DNA of 47,229 nt from Gammaproteobacteria bacterium (GTDB lineage: Bacteria > Pseudomonadota > Gammaproteobacteria > JABDBA01). Position numbers and translations under genes: made by a program. Under the pieces are notes generated by a model, which worked only from the letters and a program-made list of their open reading frames with translations, ran no database searches and had not been told where the DNA came from. The DNA lies in the NCBI GenBank assembly GCA_013288885.1, contig JABDBA010000012.1, positions 2,780 through 50,008 of the forward strand, given 5' to 3'. This document shows positions 16,943 to 25,887 of this stretch, in pieces (position 1 is the first letter of the stretch; each line of letters starts with the position of its first letter).

Positions 16943-17023
16943 TTCTTATAAAGTATTAACAAAAAAGTATAAATAATTGTTTAAGGCTATTAAAATAAGG
17001 GTTTACAATTATTCCTATATTAC

Positions 17024-17659
17024 CTACACTAATTCCATAAACATATATCGGACTACACCATGAATTTTTATAAATTCCTGTAAGACTTTGATAGTACGAT
17101 ACTTTTCATTAAGCGCATTAAAACAATAAGTATCACCCACCATTGTCAGTTGTCTAAACATCACCCATTCTTGATTATGGATGCTGGCAATAACAAAAGA
17201 CCCATTTTTATAGGGGTATTCAGGGTCGACAATAATGATAGAGCCTAGCGGGAAACTAATGCTCTTCGCGCATTGCATATCATCGCGGTCAATCTGCAAT
17301 GCGTAAGCCTTTTTGCTATAAGCTATTTTGATGGGAACAAGCAGGTGGCCCTTCTCAAGAACGTTACTACCCACAGCCAGTGGTTCTTTTACTTCTATCC
17401 AAGGTATCAGTGGCACTTGCGTGTCGAGTGCAGTATTTAAATCAGCATCATGCTCCTTGTCTAACCAACCGGATGGTTTATCGAACATCTGTTCAATCAC
17501 CGCTGCTAGTTTATCACCAATGTTTTTTCGCGGTTTGGGCGAAACTAAATGGCTCATTTGTGGCTGCGACCTACCCATGCGATCGGCCAATCTACAAACC
17601 CCACCTATTGATTTAGCTAGCTCGCGTAAATTATGACGGCGGATTTCTTTGATATTCAA
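17024..17659 (-). CDS. Second LexA/CI-like repressor with a dead S24 peptidase domain
   Basis: 211 residues: an N-terminal HTH (~8-50; a Cro-like GGVCRLADRMGRSQPQMSHLV) and a C-terminal S24-like domain (~85-205; GSIIIVDPEYPYKNGSFVIA). The dyad is lost here too: the Ser position reads D127 (DRDDMQC) and the Lys position reads F168 (EWVMFRQL). It is about 20% shorter in the linker than typical LexA and has a PSGWL segment after the HTH like phage repressors. It lies 110 nt upstream of the other repressor on the same strand. The two differ in sequence, so they are not a recent duplication. No prophage structural genes are nearby. Confidence 0.8.
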   Translation of the reverse strand: MNIKEIRRHNLRELAKSIGGVCRLADRMGRSQPQMSHLVSPKPRKNIGDKLAAVIEQMFDKPSGWLDKEHDADLNTALDTQVPLIPWIEVKEPLAVGSNVLEKGHLLVPIKIAYSKKAYALQIDRDDMQCAKSISFPLGSIIIVDPEYPYKNGSFVIASIHNQEWVMFRQLTMVGDTYCFNALNEKYRTIKVLQEFIKIHGVVRYMFMELV

Positions 17660-17687
17660 TGTGACTTGCTCCTGTAATTAAACTAAC

Positions 17688-17721
17688 ATTACCATTTATT
17701 ATATATTATCTTATTGGTAAT
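17688..17721. promoter_or_regulatory. Operator-like dyad ATTACCA-N20-TGGTAAT
   Basis: A perfect 7-bp inverted repeat (17688-17694 and 17715-17721) with a 20-nt AT-rich spacer, 28 nt upstream of the repressor start at 17659. The half-site contains the TTACC motif also seen at 16938-16942. The AT-rich spacer could hold the -10 element. This is a good candidate autoregulatory site. Confidence 0.5.
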
Positions 17722-17734
17722 TAGCAAGGAGCAG

Positions 17735-19177
17735 TTAATCTATAGAGTTGCTATTGGGAAATGATAATCGTACCGTAGTACCTTGATATAATTTACTGAT
17801 TACTTCAATACTACCGTGGTGTAGATTCATGATAGATTTGGCTATTGCCAATCCTAAACCAGTACCACCTGTGTTTTGTGCGCGAGCCGCATCAGTGCGA
17901 TAAAATCGATCAAAAATTTTGGCCAGATGCGCAGGTGCTATACCAATGCCAGAGTCTTGAACATTAATTATAGTTTGATATTGATTTTGTTGAATTATTA
18001 TTTTAATTAAACTATCAGGATGAGAATAATAAATTGCATTGATAATAATATTATTAATCACTTGCTTAAATAAACTCAAGTCTGCGCTTATTATAGCTTG
18101 CCCTTCGATTGATAATTGCATGTTTTTTTCTTGTGCAATAATTTCTAAAAACTCACAAATATTAAATAAGATTTGGCGTGCATCAAATTGTGTGTACTGC
18201 AATTTAATTTGATCATTGTCCGATCGCGCGAGAAAAAGCATGTTATTAATCATGCGGGATAAATTATTATACTCTTCTAAATTAGACGTCAATATGTTTT
18301 GATAGTAAGTAATGGAGCGCGGTTGTGACAAAGCAATTTCTGTCGTGAGCATTAAATTATTAATCGGGGTACGAAGTTCATGCGCTAAATCTTCAGAAAA
18401 TTGCGTTAACTGTTCATAACCTCTTTGAATACGATCTAACATTTCATTAAAAGAAATGGCTAATAGCGTTAATTCTTTTGGCCAAGCAGTTGGGTCAATA
18501 CGTTGGTGTAATTTTTTTGTGCTAATCAGGCGAGTCGTTTCAAGGATTTTTTGCAAAGGTGCGATGCTCTCGCGTGCGATAAAAGCGCTGGTGAGTGCCG
18601 CCAATAAGCCGCCTAATATTAAGACAATAACTAACGCTCGTTGATAATCGCGCAATAAACCTACTTGCTGTTTGGAAAAAAGTATAACCTGTAAAATATA
18701 ATCTTCACCCGTATCATTTTTTATCTTTGTGGCCATTAAATAATAATGATAACGAGTAGCTTTCCATGTGTAATTTTGGTTTGATTGCAGTAATCTTGTA
18801 TTTGCTAAACTTAATAAGTTATTGGCTCTCGTAAGCGTATTGATACCTGGCGTTTCCATTATAACGTTGCCACTACTATTCAAAAGTCGGCAATAATAAC
18901 GATAGTGTGTATGTTGAAGTATAGTAGGTTCCCAAATGATTTCTTGCTTCAGTTTATCAAGCGGATTTTCAGCCGTGGATTTTTGCAATAAACCTTGAAT
19001 AATTTTAATTTCATTAGAGAGAAATTGATAATTTTCTTTTTGCAAACTATTTAATAATGCCCAATACATAAATAAAGTAACGACCAGCAAGATCAAAATG
19101 GTAACAATGGCATGTGTAATCGCAAGTCTGCTTCTAATAGACCATTTTTGTAAAAAATCTGCGGATAGTTTTGGCAT
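17735..19177 (-). CDS. CusS-like membrane sensor histidine kinase
   Basis: 480 residues. TM1 ~21-42, a periplasmic sensor ~43-180, TM2 ~181-200, HAMP (~200-255), HisKA with H266 (FSEDLAHELRTPINNL), and HATPase_c (IIINAIYYSHP, DSGIGIAP, GTGLGLAIAKSI). This is the usual layout and length of heavy-metal sensor kinases of the CusS/CopS/PcoS group. It follows the response regulator by 5 nt on the same strand. No metal efflux genes are adjacent, so the stimulus is inferred from family resemblance and from a CusR/CopR-like box upstream of the pair. Confidence 0.85.
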   Translation of the reverse strand: MPKLSADFLQKWSIRSRLAITHAIVTILILLVVTLFMYWALLNSLQKENYQFLSNEIKIIQGLLQKSTAENPLDKLKQEIIWEPTILQHTHYRYYCRLLNSSGNVIMETPGINTLTRANNLLSLANTRLLQSNQNYTWKATRYHYYLMATKIKNDTGEDYILQVILFSKQQVGLLRDYQRALVIVLILGGLLAALTSAFIARESIAPLQKILETTRLISTKKLHQRIDPTAWPKELTLLAISFNEMLDRIQRGYEQLTQFSEDLAHELRTPINNLMLTTEIALSQPRSITYYQNILTSNLEEYNNLSRMINNMLFLARSDNDQIKLQYTQFDARQILFNICEFLEIIAQEKNMQLSIEGQAIISADLSLFKQVINNIIINAIYYSHPDSLIKIIIQQNQYQTIINVQDSGIGIAPAHLAKIFDRFYRTDAARAQNTGGTGLGLAIAKSIMNLHHGSIEVISKLYQGTTVRLSFPNSNSID

Positions 19178-19182
19178 TATAT

Positions 19183-19854
19183 TTATCGCTGTTCTAATAC
19201 ATAACCAATGCTACGAATAGTGTGAATTAATTTAACAGCAAAAGGTTCATCGACTTTTTGCCGTAAACGCCGTATAGCCACATCAACGACATTGGTATCG
19301 CTATCAAAATTCATATCCCAAACTTGCTCAGCAATTAAGGTACGGGATAATACCTCCCCTTCTCTTCTCGCTAACAGAGATAGCAAAGCAAATTCCTTAG
19401 GCGTTAAATTTAAACGTATGCCATTACGAAAAGCCTTGTGGCGCAATAAATCAAGCTCTAAGTCAGCTATTTTAATTATTTCCTGTTGGCGTTGTTGACC
19501 ACGACGCAAAAGTGTGCGGACACGCGCCAGTAATTCAGAAAAAGCAAAAGGTTTTACCAGGTAATCATCTGCTCCTAACTCAAGCCCTTTTACTCGATCC
19601 TCGACTGAATCACGGGCCGTCAAAAATAATACGGGCGTTGTTTTGCCGGCCTCATGTAGTTTTTTTATCACAGTCCAACCATTATATTGCGGCAACATAA
19701 TATCAAGGATTATCAGGTCATAGTTTGTAGTTTCTGCCAAATGCAACCCTTCCATACCATTAAAAGCAATATCGACAATAAATCCAGCTTCACTTAAACC
19801 TTGTTGCAAATAGAGCGTTGTTTTCTGGTGATCTTCTATAACTAACAAACGCAT
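19183..19854 (-). CDS. CusR/CopR-like OmpR-family response regulator
   Basis: 223 residues from the ATG at 19854; the apparent GTG four codons earlier is really part of the GTGGAG ribosome site. The receiver has D51 ([14 protein letters not shown]) and K at LVKPF; the C-terminal winged helix ends in the OmpR-type recognition region ([18 protein letters not shown]) and [10 protein letters not shown]. Wording throughout matches heavy-metal response regulators. It is the first gene of the pair with the CusS-like kinase. A box with the form of a CusR/CopR site lies about 90 nt upstream, between this gene and the divergent methyltransferase-like gene. Confidence 0.9.
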   Translation of the reverse strand: MRLLVIEDHQKTTLYLQQGLSEAGFIVDIAFNGMEGLHLAETTNYDLIILDIMLPQYNGWTVIKKLHEAGKTTPVLFLTARDSVEDRVKGLELGADDYLVKPFAFSELLARVRTLLRRGQQRQQEIIKIADLELDLLRHKAFRNGIRLNLTPKEFALLSLLARREGEVLSRTLIAEQVWDMNFDSDTNVVDVAIRRLRQKVDEPFAVKLIHTIRSIGYVLEQR

Positions 19855-19936
19855 ATCGAACTCCACTTATAAATATTAATCACAAAAATAGCATCATTAT
19901 CCAAAAATAAGAACAGATAAGATGTCTACCCATCGA

Positions 19937-19958
19937 AAAATGACAAAATTGTAATCTT
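19937..19958. promoter_or_regulatory. CusR/CopR-like box (dyad)
   Basis: AAAATGACAA-AA-TTGTAATCTT closely follows the known CusR box (AAAATGACAA-N2-TTGTCATTTT), with differences in the right half-site. It sits in the divergent promoter region between the CusR-like regulator and the gene starting at 20041. It is the expected site of autoregulation and may also control the divergent gene. Confidence 0.6.
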
Positions 19959-20040
19959 CCTGTCATCTTTTTGACTGGTTAGTGTGATATTCTTAGTAGC
20001 AGGCTTTACGTTTACCTTGAGTATACTTTTTTGGATGAAT

Positions 20041-20760
20041 ATGACAACAATAAAAAATTGGTTAAATAAAGTTTTTTCTAGAACTAATAGCGATAAAGAA
20101 TTGCCAGAAGCAGTTAGACGCAGTATTGAATTAGAATATCCCAGTAATTTGGGATTCACTGTACGGCAACGTCAGTTATATCCCAGCTCTTCTTTAGCCG
20201 ACCGTTATAAAAAAATTCATCGTCTTTACCCACAACCGCTGAATAGTTTATTGGACCTGAGTTGCAGTAAAGGTTATTTTGTTTTTGCTGCTGCGGCAGA
20301 AAAAACTTGTGAACGTGCGTTAGGTATTGATGTTTATCAGCCCGATCTGCAAGTTTGTCAAATTTTGAAGCAATATATTAACAGCCATAATACTCAATTT
20401 GAAAATTTAAGATTGATGGAGTTGTCTAATAATATTAGTAATTGGGGTTCCGCTTTTCAAACGGTATTATTAATTAATAGTTATCAATATTTATTTTTTG
20501 GCAGTGATCGTGAGTCAGAAGGTTATTTGGACCACGATAAAATATTTGCTGCTATTCATAAGATTTGTTCTAAGCGTTTTATTTTCAGTAATCGTGTAGA
20601 AGTTAATGATTGTCAAAATCAAGATGCTGTCAAAAAAGCGGGTTTAATCGCCAAGAATTATAATCGAGAAGCAATATTAGATGCGCTCAGCCGGTATTTT
20701 ACATTGATTTCTGAAACTCAACTGGGTAAATACCCTTTGTGGAAATTGGAAGCGAAATAG
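20041..20760 (+). CDS. SAM-dependent methyltransferase-like protein
   Basis: 239 residues from the ATG at 20041, which has a GGA 8 nt upstream. An in-frame GTG at 19984 would add a hydrophobic stretch of ~17 residues, so a membrane-anchored form is possible. Residues ~65-95 look like Rossmann motif I (LLDLSCSKGYFVFAAA) followed by an acidic strand end (ALGIDVYQ), as in class I methyltransferases, though the glycine motif is CSKG rather than GxGxG. The substrate is unknown. It lies divergent to the CusRS-type genes, across the candidate CusR/CopR-like box, so metal-responsive control is possible. Confidence 0.55.
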   Translation: MTTIKNWLNKVFSRTNSDKELPEAVRRSIELEYPSNLGFTVRQRQLYPSSSLADRYKKIHRLYPQPLNSLLDLSCSKGYFVFAAAAEKTCERALGIDVYQPDLQVCQILKQYINSHNTQFENLRLMELSNNISNWGSAFQTVLLINSYQYLFFGSDRESEGYLDHDKIFAAIHKICSKRFIFSNRVEVNDCQNQDAVKKAGLIAKNYNREAILDALSRYFTLISETQLGKYPLWKLEAK

Positions 20761-20827
20761 GGTACAATCGTAGGGTGAATAATAACTTAGCAAAACATTT
20801 CAAAGCCTTTGCAAACCTTTTGAAACT

Positions 20828-23176
20828 ATGAAAATAAAACTACTCGCAAAAGTTATTTTATACAGCATTTTAATTGGCAGTCCAATAATTGCAAACAATG
20901 CGATTGCGGCACTATCATCGGGTAATAGCACCGCTCCTATCCTAATTAATTCTGTCACTATCAGCCGCGATCCATCTTCAACCAGCAGATCGACCAGCAT
21001 TAGTTTAACGAACCTAGGGCCTAAATTATCGCAATGGCAGTTGGGCTTTTTATATTTGCAAACACCCTTACTGCAATTTGCCCCGGCTATTAACCCTAAT
21101 TCAGTGTTGCAAATCTGTGATGCGAATAATCAGTGCAGTCAATTAACTTATCTAAAAGCACCTAACATTAAAAGCCCTGATTTGAGTGCGGGTTACACGA
21201 CTATTTTGGCGGGGTCAGTACCGCTGTTGCAAGGCCAAACCTATACCATTCAGCTATTACATATTAACCAAGGTGCGCCCGTTAATTATGCCAATGTGCC
21301 GCAAAACTTTTTTCTTATTAACAGTAACAAAGAAATAAGTCACATTAATACCGGCCCCAGCACTTATCATTTTACCGATTATGATCAAAATGCAATTAAC
21401 AAAAAAATCAAACAGCATATTGAAAACAATTGGAATAGCAGCGCTGCACAACAGAAAATCACCAACCCAATCGTTCCTGCGCCCGTAAGTTATCTGGTAG
21501 AAAAAGGCATCTATAAATTAAATCAAGCTATCGTTATCCATAATTTATTAGAAGGGAGTAACGCTGTTGCTAGCTTATTTGCTTCCAGCCTAACTAATGA
21601 TTTAGGTATTTCGGCTAAGATTGATAATTCAAACATTGATACTGGCATCATCATTAAAAAGATAACCGATCCTGCTGTTATCAATAATAACCCTGAGGGA
21701 TATCAAATTCAAATCCAAACTGATCGTATTGTCATCAATGTATTAAACGATACGGGTTTGTTTTATGCTTATCAGACTTTGCGTCAATTGTGGAATCAAA
21801 GCGCAACGATTCAGAATGCCACTATTATCGATTACCCGCGTTTTAGATATCGCGGATTATTGTTAGATACCGCACGTCATTTTTTTACCCCCAATGAAAT
21901 TAAAAAACTAATCGATTTGATGGCAGCGCATAAATTAAATACCTTGCATATTCATTTTGCAGATGACGAGGGTTTTCGTTTGGATGTTTTAGGCGCTGGT
22001 TTTGCGGGTGGAACTCGTGGTTACGGGCAGTTAATAGGCTCGATGGTATTTACGCAAGCAAATTTAGACAGCACTAATTATCAAAATAAAAGCTATCCTT
22101 ATGCTGATGATATATATTCACATTTTTATAATGCTAGCGATATTCAACAGTTGATCGCTTATGCTAATGCCAACAAAATCACCATTATTCCCGAAATTGA
22201 TATTCCCGGCCATGCACGTGGTTTGATCAAAGGATTGCCCGATAGCATGATCGATCCCAACGATAAATCACAGTTTGTTTCAGTACAAGGCTACACTGAT
22301 GATGTGATTCCAGTTTGTTTGTATGATCCTAACAGTTCTTCCCCAAACCACTTTACTACGACGATTAATCAGGTTGTACAACAAATAGCATCGCTTTTTA
22401 CTAGCCAAACAACTCTATATGCACGTGATAATGAAATAAGTGTGGGAGCTGATGAAGTGAGTCAGCACGCTTGGAGTCGCGACCCAGAATGTCAGGATGA
22501 TTGGGCCAATTTAACAGCTTTAGAAAAAGGACAAAAGTTTTTTCAAATGATGTCGAATTATAATCCAACGTTATTGTTTTCCGGTTGGCAGCAATTGGTG
22601 CAAACCGATGGTATAAGTTTAGGAAATCATATTGTGCCTGCGAACCAAACCGCTCATATTTGGGTCTGGAATACAGCTGATAACGGTGTTGCGCAAGCGA
22701 TTAATTTGGCACAAAAAAATTATCCAACGGTTTTAACGTTTGCTAATGAAACTTACTTTGATTTAACTTACACGCCCGATATACGGGAGCCTGGTCTCAC
22801 TTGGGCGACAAATTTTTCGGATACTCACGCAGCATTAACTGCTGCGATCAGCGCCAGTGCAGTTATTAAAGATTTATCACCGAGTATTCAAACAAATGTT
22901 GTTGGGATCGAAGGCGCATTATGGTCTGAAGATTTAACAACCTGGGAACATTTGGTGTATATGGCATTACCCAAAATAGCTGGATTATCCGAGGCAAGCT
23001 GGTCGCCCGCTTCTGTTACTGTGACCGATAATAATAAAGTCGATTGGCAAAGCTTAGCACAACGCCTCGGTTGCGGTGATACAGGTTTCTTGGCGTATTT
23101 AAATAAACGTTATGGCGTTCACTATCGCGGCTATCCAGATGGTATTAAATTGGAACTACCGGCTGGGGTTTGTTGA
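20828..23176 (+). CDS. Secreted GH20 beta-N-acetylhexosaminidase
   Basis: 782 residues. A Sec-type signal peptide (residues 1-28, ending NAIAA) precedes an N-terminal beta-sandwich region (~30-170) like the carbohydrate-binding module of chitobiases. A GH20b-like domain follows (~210-340), then the TIM-barrel catalytic domain (~345-770). Visible barrel motifs: RYRGLLLDTARHF, LHIHFADDEGFRLD, IPEIDIPGHARG, and the catalytic D542-E543 pair in VGADEVSQHAW, followed by a late GIEGALWSE. It hydrolyses terminal GlcNAc/GalNAc, probably from chitin oligomers or host glycans, in the periplasm or outside. No clear ribosome site is seen before the ATG. It is not obviously in an operon. Confidence 0.92.
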   Translation: MKIKLLAKVILYSILIGSPIIANNAIAALSSGNSTAPILINSVTISRDPSSTSRSTSISLTNLGPKLSQWQLGFLYLQTPLLQFAPAINPNSVLQICDANNQCSQLTYLKAPNIKSPDLSAGYTTILAGSVPLLQGQTYTIQLLHINQGAPVNYANVPQNFFLINSNKEISHINTGPSTYHFTDYDQNAINKKIKQHIENNWNSSAAQQKITNPIVPAPVSYLVEKGIYKLNQAIVIHNLLEGSNAVASLFASSLTNDLGISAKIDNSNIDTGIIIKKITDPAVINNNPEGYQIQIQTDRIVINVLNDTGLFYAYQTLRQLWNQSATIQNATIIDYPRFRYRGLLLDTARHFFTPNEIKKLIDLMAAHKLNTLHIHFADDEGFRLDVLGAGFAGGTRGYGQLIGSMVFTQANLDSTNYQNKSYPYADDIYSHFYNASDIQQLIAYANANKITIIPEIDIPGHARGLIKGLPDSMIDPNDKSQFVSVQGYTDDVIPVCLYDPNSSSPNHFTTTINQVVQQIASLFTSQTTLYARDNEISVGADEVSQHAWSRDPECQDDWANLTALEKGQKFFQMMSNYNPTLLFSGWQQLVQTDGISLGNHIVPANQTAHIWVWNTADNGVAQAINLAQKNYPTVLTFANETYFDLTYTPDIREPGLTWATNFSDTHAALTAAISASAVIKDLSPSIQTNVVGIEGALWSEDLTTWEHLVYMALPKIAGLSEASWSPASVTVTDNNKVDWQSLAQRLGCGDTGFLAYLNKRYGVHYRGYPDGIKLELPAGVC

Positions 23177-23195
23177 CTACAATAGATAAATAAAT

Positions 23196-25565
23196 TTAAC
23201 CGATTCTCTGGCGTGGCGCTGCCGACTCATTTGAAGCAGGATTTAATTCAACTACTCTACTCTCCCTTGTGGTATTAAAAACACTGGAATGTCGTGTTGA
23301 TAATGCTGCCAAACTTTTCCTAGATTCTTCTACCTCAATATGCAAACATCTTTCGTGATCATCTGGTGTTTTTTGTTGCATGGATAACAATTGCCTAACA
23401 AAAAAAATGGCATGACGAAGACGATCTCCACGCGCAATTTGATGTCGTGCTTGTTGAAAGAATCTTGAAATTTCTGAGGCAGGGTTGTGGGCATCAACAA
23501 GGAATTCACCTATCATTTTGTAAGCGACATCATCATAATTTTCCCAATATTGAGGTAAAGGTAGATCGCAAGCCCTTTTAGATAAACTCAATAGCCTGTG
23601 GCGCAATTCTGGGCTAGCCTTACTTAAATCATCTGACGGTATTTCGTCGTCGTCATAGCTTTTACAATGGATGCGCGGAACTCCTGCATTATTTGATGTA
23701 GTAAATGTAGTCGATCCCTCTCCCACTGCTGCTAAAACTCTATTCGGTCTATTCCTGTCACTTGCAACTGTGCCTGTATAAATCGCATTGAATACCACAT
23801 TCTCTAAAGCATCGAATGTTACTAACGTAATAGTTCCAGAACGAAGATTAGATAATTGTTTGGCGGCATTTCCATCAGAAATTTTTAAGGTGCTAAAATT
23901 ACCTCTTAATCCTGAAACGTCTATAGCTGATCGTAATTGTTGCGGTATAAGTTTTGTCTGATGCTTTAATAAAGAGATAACGCTTTCAGCTTTACCATTG
24001 ATTATGGCATTAAAGTGGGCCAAATATTTATCATCTATAGGAAACATTACTGCAATAACAAACGGTCTGGGTGGCAACTTCTTTTGTGCATGATTAGCAG
24101 CTAAAATAAGATTAAATAAATTATAAATAGTTTGGGAGAAAGTTTTACCATAAGCAGTCATTATATTTACGGTATTACTTTTAAGAAGCGCAACAAAATC
24201 CACTAAGGCGGGAGTTCTTTTTATTACCGCTTGTCCTGCAATCGTTTGGAAATAATCTTCAGCCATCTCTAGCGTAGAAACGGGAGCAGCTAGTGGAAAT
24301 ATATCCGTACCGATCTGACGAACAAGATGATAATTATTGGCGCCACATTGCTTAAAGATAAAATTATTATTGATATCGTCCCTCATAAATACTTTATTAG
24401 TCCCCATATATTTCTCATGATCACCCGTATGAGGACTTATCAAAACATCTATAAAACTAGACCATCCCGTGAAACAATTAAAAAGAAGAGGACCCTGCCT
24501 CAGCGCTGTAAAATTCTTCGCTTGAGATTCTGCTATTATTTCAAGCCTTTGTGCAGCATGATAGGAATAATCGCCTTCTATAGTCGGCAGATTAAGCAGT
24601 CTGAATATTTTCGCTTTATTGTCATACGAAGGCTCATTATTATCATAAATAAACGTAGCCATACCTTCAAAACCCATTTCCTCCCGTAAATGATGATAAT
24701 TATTAATAACGGCCATCAGATCACCATAGCCAGGAAACGCTTTAACATAAAAACACATATGTTCTTGTGCCTTAATAAAATTTTCTATTGCTGATGAATT
24801 GAAATAAGCCTGGCACGCGGATGACGTAGGCAACAAACTGATGGCCGCCCATTGCGTTACATTTCCTTCCAGGAGAGAAGAATTTTCTTGAACAAACTCA
24901 AAACATGACGGTATTTGCGTAGCATTATCGTTCGGTTGTGGAACAAGCGGCAATAATGTTTCTTGCCGACTTATATCACGCGGGGCATCGTTATGTAGCG
25001 CTTGTACTAAATATTTTGACGTAAAGATCACCATTTTTTTTGCCACTACTACATCAACGCCAATTTTCTGTAATAAATATTCACTCCCAATTGCTAAAAT
25101 ATGATATGCCCCTTCGTCGACAGCATATTTTGAAATATCAATCCCTAAAAAACTTAGGTTTGTTACGGACACTACTGTTATACCCACCGCATCAGCAAAC
25201 CATTGATTTTGCTCTGCATGTCGAGGTGAAATTTTCCACTGGATATATTTTATTGTATTTTTTGATACGTCCCCTGCTGCTACAGCCAGCATCAACCACG
25301 TAAAGAGGGGGTCTGATTGCAAGCGCGCTTTCACAACATCAATACCCAATGTCAAAATAATATCTAGAACATTCGTGAGAAGGTGTTTTTCGGGACGCCA
25401 AGTTGGGATATCAACATTCACAAGAGAAGTAACATACTCGTTTAAGTCTGTTCTGCAGGCATTTTGGTTAACAGGCTTGAATTCAGGTTGACCCGTAATT
25501 CTTCCCCATAGTTCAATTAGAAGCGGGATGGCCTTGGCACGAATTTTGCTAAAATAACCGAACAT
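23196..25565 (-). CDS. Large protein of unknown family; effector-like
   Basis: 789 residues from the ATG at 25565, which has AGAGG 9 nt upstream; an in-frame GTG at 25589 is the alternative but has no ribosome site. I do not recognise the family. Residues ~50-210 hold several hydrophobic stretches (LDIILTLGIDVV, LAVAAGDVS, AVGITVVSVTNLSFLGI) that may be one or two membrane segments; the rest is soluble alpha/beta. The C-terminal ~110 residues are Arg/Ser-rich helices. There is no signal peptide. It converges with the hexosaminidase gene, 19 nt apart. Its size and lone position fit a translocated effector, which is inference only. Confidence 0.6.
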   Translation of the reverse strand: MFGYFSKIRAKAIPLLIELWGRITGQPEFKPVNQNACRTDLNEYVTSLVNVDIPTWRPEKHLLTNVLDIILTLGIDVVKARLQSDPLFTWLMLAVAAGDVSKNTIKYIQWKISPRHAEQNQWFADAVGITVVSVTNLSFLGIDISKYAVDEGAYHILAIGSEYLLQKIGVDVVVAKKMVIFTSKYLVQALHNDAPRDISRQETLLPLVPQPNDNATQIPSCFEFVQENSSLLEGNVTQWAAISLLPTSSACQAYFNSSAIENFIKAQEHMCFYVKAFPGYGDLMAVINNYHHLREEMGFEGMATFIYDNNEPSYDNKAKIFRLLNLPTIEGDYSYHAAQRLEIIAESQAKNFTALRQGPLLFNCFTGWSSFIDVLISPHTGDHEKYMGTNKVFMRDDINNNFIFKQCGANNYHLVRQIGTDIFPLAAPVSTLEMAEDYFQTIAGQAVIKRTPALVDFVALLKSNTVNIMTAYGKTFSQTIYNLFNLILAANHAQKKLPPRPFVIAVMFPIDDKYLAHFNAIINGKAESVISLLKHQTKLIPQQLRSAIDVSGLRGNFSTLKISDGNAAKQLSNLRSGTITLVTFDALENVVFNAIYTGTVASDRNRPNRVLAAVGEGSTTFTTSNNAGVPRIHCKSYDDDEIPSDDLSKASPELRHRLLSLSKRACDLPLPQYWENYDDVAYKMIGEFLVDAHNPASEISRFFQQARHQIARGDRLRHAIFFVRQLLSMQQKTPDDHERCLHIEVEESRKSLAALSTRHSSVFNTTRESRVVELNPASNESAAPRQRIG

Positions 25566-25766
25566 CAGGTTTAACCTCTGAGATGACACGCCGTTGCCTT
25601 TATTACAGCAGGAACGAATCTAAAATTAAGACAGATACATTGTAGCCAGATAGCTATGTCCAAGGTATAGGTTAGGAATCTCTTAAAGCGACTAAGATTG
25701 TACAATTTTAGCACAACCCCTTACACAAAGCATGATAACCCTCAACTCTATGCCCAAAAACATCAG

Positions 25767-25863
25767 TTAACCAAGCTTAACCAAAAATTGGTTAATTAAC
25801 CGAAATTTGGTTAATTAACCAGAATTTGGTTAATTAACCAATTTTTGGTATCATGTGGTTAAC
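25767..25863. repeat. Four 19-bp palindromic iterons upstream of the ATPase gene
   Basis: Four tandem units with a 19-bp period, each containing the form AACC-N9-GGTT. They interlock so that GGTTAATTAACC recurs at 25790-25801, 25809-25820 and 25828-25839. Extra half-sites (TTAACC at 25767-25772, GGTTAAC at 25857-25863) flank the array. The array ends 24 nt before the ATPase start at 25888, so it overlaps its promoter. Such arrays are autoregulatory operators or replication-initiator binding sites. The preceding stretch 25590-25766 shows no gene. Confidence 0.8.
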
Positions 25864-25887
25864 TGTGTTATCAAAAAGGTAATAAAC

